From: Isoetes taiwanensis
Lineage: Eukaryota > Streptophyta > Lycopodiopsida > Isoetales > Isoetaceae
Reading direction: 5' to 3'
NCBI GenBank assembly: GCA_021234155.1
Contig: JAJEKV010000062.1
Span: 8,263,408 to 8,327,407 of the forward strand
DNA: 64,000 nt
In this document: piece after piece, positions 59,601-64,000 of the stretch
Layout: each line of letters starts with the position of its first letter
How positions within the stretch are numbered: the first letter of the stretch is position 1
Translations under genes and position numbers: made by a program
Notes under the pieces: generated by a model
The model's database searches: none
What the model saw: only the letters and a program-made list of their open reading frames with translations
What the model was told of the DNA's origin: nothing

Positions 59601-60345
59601 CTTTGAATTTCAGGCAAAGTTCCTGCTCTCTCGTTGGGATGTATCTCTATGGGAGAAGGTCGCAGAAAATTTGCCTCTCATAGTGCAAGTTGGTGTTGCT
59701 GAAAGGATGCCATGGGACTGTCATGAAAATATTCACAAAGGCAAGCAATTTGTCAGATCAGTATATCGCCTTCTTTTAGCACCACAACCCCTCCAGTTGC
59801 CAGATGGGTGGCACCTACATGTTCCACAGCCCACTTTGTGTCGTACATGGTGATGGCTTTGGGATAGGTTGCTTCACCCTAAAGTCTCTGTACTGTGGTG
59901 GCAGGTTATCCACAGGTGCCCGCGGGTTAATGCCTTTCGACATCGCTATGATCCTCGCATATCTGCAGTATGCCCGCTCTGCCTCTCGGACGTTGAGACT
60001 CTTGAGCATTGTCTCTTTGATTGTCCTGAGGTTCAACCAGCGTGGTCCTGGCTACAAGGTTTGTTTAACAGTACATTGGACTGCCGATGCATCCTTTTGG
60101 CGTCCTATCCCAACGCATGGCCTCCAGCTAAACAAAGGGCATTTCATCTTGGTTCCGGTTGGCTCCTATGGTCGATATGGGAGCGTCACAGATGCCACAT
60201 CTTTCAGGGCATTTATTCATCTGCCCAGAGTGTTATTACAGTGGCCCAGAAAAAGATATTGACAGCCTACGAGAGTTCTTCCCTTGACTCAGAACTGGTG
60301 GAACGCATCTGGATTCGGTATCTTCGAATTGATTCTTATCATTAG
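56611..60345 (+). pseudogene. ORF2 of LINE E (endonuclease, RT, zf-RVT)
   Basis: Starts MRLVSWNVQGV (56611), the usual APE endonuclease start, and shifts frame near 56690. Further endonuclease motifs: RFVCLQEHKCRGE, VGDLNMVEVES near 57030-57060, GAFTWCNGQVGGGRASSRLD, and SDHHPQF at 57295-57315. RT runs in one frame 57970-59070: KCPGLDGLPIEFFQKYWEWL, AISLIPKVKDPQTISDWRPI, TTQSGFLPKRCILNNVAAAY, YLKLDFAKAYDSVSWEFIRR, GIRQGCPLAPLLFTIVAEAL and YADDTFLFL, with catalytic YADD present. The C-terminal zf-RVT reads LWWQVIHRCPRVNAFRH, CPLCLSDVETLEHCLFDCP (59975-60030). Frame changes near 59070-59850 break the linker. No RNase H was seen. Confidence 0.85.
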
Positions 60346-60879
60346 TCTCCTATTCTGGAGTAAGTACATTGTGCTCCAGGCTCGTGCTCCTGTGGCATCT
60401 CTGTATGCTTACACAGTTAGATGAGACATGTAAATTTTGTACTTTTTCTCTAATTAATAAACTTTTTGGCTTTCGTCCTTCAAAAAAAAAAAAAAAAAAA
60501 AAAAAAAAGCTTCACAATGACTTTAATTTTTTGATTTACTTGCTTATTATACATTGTATCATAGAAATGCCTATTTAAATATATCTACGACATTATTACA
60601 ATTCGGGCCCAAATATGTTTTTAATACCACAACACATATAACACATGACACATATAATATAATTACAAATGTTTTCTAGTTCGTTAATTAATTCTTAGGG
60701 CCCCGAAGGGGCCCAAAAATTTTTGGGTTAACACACAAACCATTACATCCAACACTCTAAAATTAAATCCCCCTTTAAACCCCCTTTGGTTTGGGTGCAT
60801 ATTCACACGGGGGGTGACGTAGGGCAGCGAGAGCTCCTATAATTATGTTTTGCACGTACAAAATCGATACCATATAGTA

Positions 60880-60910
60880 CTAGTAACGGGTGCCCGGCGT
60901 TGCCGGGCAT
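60880..60910 (-). mobile_element. Helitron-like 3' terminus (hairpin plus CTAG)
   Basis: On the minus strand: TGCCCGGC-AAC-GCCGGGCA (60910-60892/1), then CCCGTTA, then CTAG ending at 60880, followed by T. A short GC-rich hairpin a few bases before CTRR, inserted next to T, is the hallmark of Helitron 3' ends. The element would extend toward higher coordinates. Its 5' TC end and any Rep/helicase gene were not found, so it is probably non-autonomous. Confidence 0.6.
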
Positions 60911-63900
60911 AGATACAACATAAGTTAATGCAAAGCATTTCATTGATGGAATAGGTGATGCTAAACATATAAATTATTGAAATATATATGTTGTTATTGA
61001 AATTGAAAGAAGTTGAAACTTGTCGTATAAAGATAATATTACCTAGTATTTAGTAGAGAGTTGGCTATGTGTAGTGAACTTTCATTGACAGATAGCTAGA
61101 TTGTAACTATAAGGACATTCGTCTGGCACCACATCTATAACAAAAGAAATATCCTGTATAGATATGACCAAATAACTTGCTTACATTGTGAATGATCATA
61201 AAGCAAGTATAAGATATATAGATATAAGGACATTCATTTGGCACCTGATTTACAGAAAAAGAAATATCCTATATAGATATGACCAAATAACTTGCTACAT
61301 TGTGACCGGTCATAGAGCAAGTGTAAGACTATGAGTACCATTCATGTTATGCTATGATTTTTGCAACAATGTCTTACGCTTTTAGAGGAAATAAAGATAT
61401 TATATTGGAGGTACAATATGAGAATTAAGACTTATTTCATTTTAAAAAATGTTGCATTCTTGGATCCAATATGTACCTGATATATTGGATCAAATATACC
61501 TAATTTGTGTAATATGGAGTAATTAAAAGACTACCTAGGTGAGAAAACATGGCAAATTTTCTAAGGGATGTTGGATTAGCATGTGGAAAAAAAAATGTGA
61601 AACAAATATAATATTGCCAAATGAGCTTTTGTTTTGACATGTGAAGCAAATATAATGTTCATAAATGAGCTTTCTTTTTGAGATTTCTAACTTACAAAAA
61701 TGTTATTTCTTAATCTCTATTGCATTGAGAGGGGAGAAAACGATAATTTATTGGAACTGGAGACTTTTGATGTGATATTATTACGACAATTAGGTATGGT
61801 AGTTATACTAATGGTAAAACAATTGAAGTACATCTTGGATGAAAGGTCTGTAATTAAATAATTTCCAAACAATTATCCCAAAGTTCATCACTGCACAATA
61901 TGTAGCATTGTATTTAGCATGTATCGAGGACACACAGCCTTATATCCCAGAGTTCAGTGCTGCACCGAACTCTTCTATGTGAGGCCTATCATGTATGCTT
62001 ATGTTTTTTCTACTGGTAAACATTTTTTTTATTGCTGCAGTGGTACCAGCTGTGACAAAATATCATGTGCTAGAGCCGCCATCAGCACCTTTTGTAGCAC
62101 CTACTAAAAAAGCCACATCATCTCCTTCAAAACAGACTTGGAAGCAACATCATCCATCTACACCTCTACCCCCAACAAATGTTATGATGCAATATTAGCA
62201 ATCAGAGTAGGCAGCAAAAGACTTTTTAAAATAAAGAAAAGCTGACAACCGAATAGAAAGGTACAAAGAATTGTCTAATGCATCTCATTTGACATATAAT
62301 TTAAATTGTGCATGCTCATTTCTGCAATAGATATCTTGAACACGAAATACTACTTTGGCTTACATCTAATCTCGAAAAAATGCCTAATGTTGTGCCTTAC
62401 TGGGCGTAGAATCAATACATGCAAATGGTGCTTTACAACGTCTTACAACAACAGCTCAGTGCACCCAATGGAGGATTCAAGCATTGGGCAGAGATATGAG
62501 TTATAAGCAGTACTTGCACAATTTAGATGCATAGGCTATAAATATTAGCTAGAAGATGGTGGTGCCATGGCATTTTCAAATTATTCTGTAATAAACAGTA
62601 ATAGTTGCGGCATTATATGTTTGGAGTAGGACTTTAGCTACCAAAGAATGGTATTAGTACTTGGTACAAACAGGAGGAAAAGCAAAATCCAAAAGATATT
62701 GAAACAACATTGGCAGATATTATTTAAACATGCAGAATTGATCAGAATTTTAAAATAGACCTGTAGCTGGCCGACACCATATTCAATGATTTGATCAAAA
62801 GCCCTGGCTATGTACTGCACCAAATTACCTATTATGAGGCCTGCACAAAGATGGTGAAGCTAAATTCAATTGTTTTAAATGTGATGAAGGTTATATTTAT
62901 TCATGACTATGACTGAATCATCCTATCTGCTATAACCACATGGACTGTAATAGAGAGCACTCGATTGAGAAGAAATATATTCGGCATAGACTTGCAACAC
63001 AATCATTTAGAAGGCCTCTGTGCATCATGGGCATTCAAAACTAAAAAATGAATTGACAATTTATCAGGCACACATACTGATTGGAGCTAAGAAATAAAAG
63101 GAATGCAAGAAATGAAGGTCTCAACAATATAATCTAACACACCCAAGAATCTACATATCTACATAAACAATGATATCTGCAAGACTCTACATAAACAATG
63201 ATGTGTGCAAGACTCTTTGCAGCTATGCAAATGAATATTAAGAATCTCCCCATTTTCACTTTCTATGCTACCTACGTTAAATGAGACCAATCTAAGACAA
63301 AGAACCCAAATGAGACCAGTCTAAGACAAAAAGCCCATTCACATCTACGTACCTCAGCATGTTAGCAATGTTTTCAAATATGCCATTTTATAGCTCCATG
63401 AAGTTCTTGGTTGCAGATATGAAGTAGAAAAACATTTGGCTTGCTGCAACAAAATGAACAATTCAAAATCAGCCTCAAATAAATAGAAGATGCTTCCAGC
63501 CTCAAATATCTATCAAAGAAGAGAAATGAGGCCCAAGACATGTTCATGGCGTGAATCTATATTCCTTTTCTAGTGTTAAGTCTCTACTTCTCACATCTAG
63601 GATTTAAACCATCAAACATCGTTTAAACTTTTATATGCTACTCTATCTCTGAACGAAACCTTACCTTGTATGGTCACACATTTTGCTCAGTTGAATTAGA
63701 GAGATTTGCATCATAATCATCAAATCATATCCAAGAGATATCTCTCATCGTGAATAAGCTTCAACAGGCACTCAACAAAGGGAACCATTTTTGCTTTATA
63801 GTACACGATTCTCTGAAACCTTCTATTCAAAAAGATTAAAAAGAGTGTTCTTGCTTTGAGTACAATAGTCTCAATGACAAAAAATAAATGGAAGTCTTGT

Positions 63901-64000
63901 TGCAGAGATTGAAGCCTTTCAAAGTGTAAGGTGCAAGGCAAAAGAAAAGAACGGAAAAGAAAAAAACATACATGTTATACCTAGAAGAATTGTTGTAGAA
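60911..64000. other. AT-rich DNA, possibly Helitron body; no recognised gene
   Basis: About 3 kb without a convincing gene. A 115-bp-period tandem duplication lies at 61111-61329. At 62040-62198 an acceptor-like TGCTGCAG precedes an open frame (VPAVTKYHVLEPPSAPFVAP, TKKATSSPSKQTWKQHH) that looks like a Pro-rich exon, but I cannot assign it. The other open frames are short. Confidence 0.4.
61111..61329. repeat. 115-bp tandem duplication
   Basis: AAGGACATTC(G/A)T(C/T)TGGCACC starts at 61111 and 61226. Both continue with AAAGAAATATCCT and TAGATATGACCAAATAACTT, and end near AGCAAGT(A/G)TAAG. Confidence 0.85.

Larger units (their letters stand above)
55690..60508 (+). mobile_element. LINE E: L1-type non-LTR retrotransposon with poly(A) tail, frameshifted
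   Basis: ORF1-like (55701-about 56610) and ORF2-like (56611-60345) regions are followed by a short 3' UTR and a poly(A) tract (60482-60508). ORF2 has APE endonuclease, RT with YADD and a zf-RVT-type Cys motif in that order, typical of plant L1 elements. Frameshifts in the endonuclease and C-terminal parts make it inactive. The 5' end is not precisely defined. Confidence 0.8.

Noticed and set aside
60690-60730. GGGCCCCGAAGGGGCCC followed by AAAAATTTTT as a terminator
   Set aside because: Rho-independent termination does not apply in a plant nuclear genome, and no transcript is seen ending there. It is recorded only as a small palindrome.

Overview
This is nuclear DNA of a land plant. The evidence is spliced, AT-rich genes from plant families: a conserved multi-pass membrane protein, a zinc-ribbon-like protein, an M18 aspartyl aminopeptidase, a tonoplast sugar transporter (TMT/TST type) and a COI1-like F-box protein. 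They are scattered among degraded transposons with long (CT)n microsatellites. The low gene density, and host proteins that look clearly divergent from flowering-plant versions, suggest a large seed-free plant genome, perhaps a fern. That placement is inference only.

Layout. 1-13.4 kb: one old Ty3/gypsy LTR retrotransposon with a chromodomain-like C-terminus. Both LTRs are visible; the 5' LTR is probably cut by the window edge and pol is broken by many frameshifts. 13.4-16.4 kb: intergenic DNA ending in an inverted-repeat insertion that contains a 50-nt-arm hairpin. 16.9-18.0 kb: an intact four-exon gene (minus strand) for a conserved plant protein of unknown function. 18.2-23.7 kb: a small MITE-like element, then a decayed PIF/Harbinger element with a DDE transposase (plus) facing a Myb/SANT-like ORF (minus), bounded by (CT)n arrays. 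24.65-32.23 kb: two head-to-tail copies of an unclassified, strikingly T-rich element with shared termini. 34.0-35.3 kb: the first three exons of an aspartyl aminopeptidase gene, cut off by a transposon-like insertion. 36.1-42.1 kb: two related broken LINEs separated by a (CT)n array.

43.4-44.4 kb: an intact single-exon membrane protein gene (minus). A GC-rich foldback element lies 209 bp upstream of it. On the other side, diverging, is a pseudogene (45.2-47.3 kb) for a protein with a Crypton/ZMYM-type tyrosine-recombinase-like domain (DUF3504 family). 49.2-49.5 kb: a 3' LINE fragment. 52.1-55.6 kb: a mosaic of host gene pieces. A sugar-transporter exon-intron-exon segment is present twice; one copy carries a LINE in its intron. 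Between the copies sits a COI1-like first exon, which reads in frame into the second copy. A further unidentified coding fragment follows. 55.7-60.5 kb: an L1-type LINE with a poly(A) tail. 60.88 kb: a Helitron-like 3' end. The rest is AT-rich DNA without recognisable genes.

Only two genes look intact (16.9-18.0 and 43.4-44.4 kb). The rest is transposons, their debris and host-gene fragments. The most unusual parts are the COI1-transporter chimera, the recombinase-like pseudogene, the T-rich tandem element and several strong foldback structures. All family assignments come from reading translations by eye; no database search was run.
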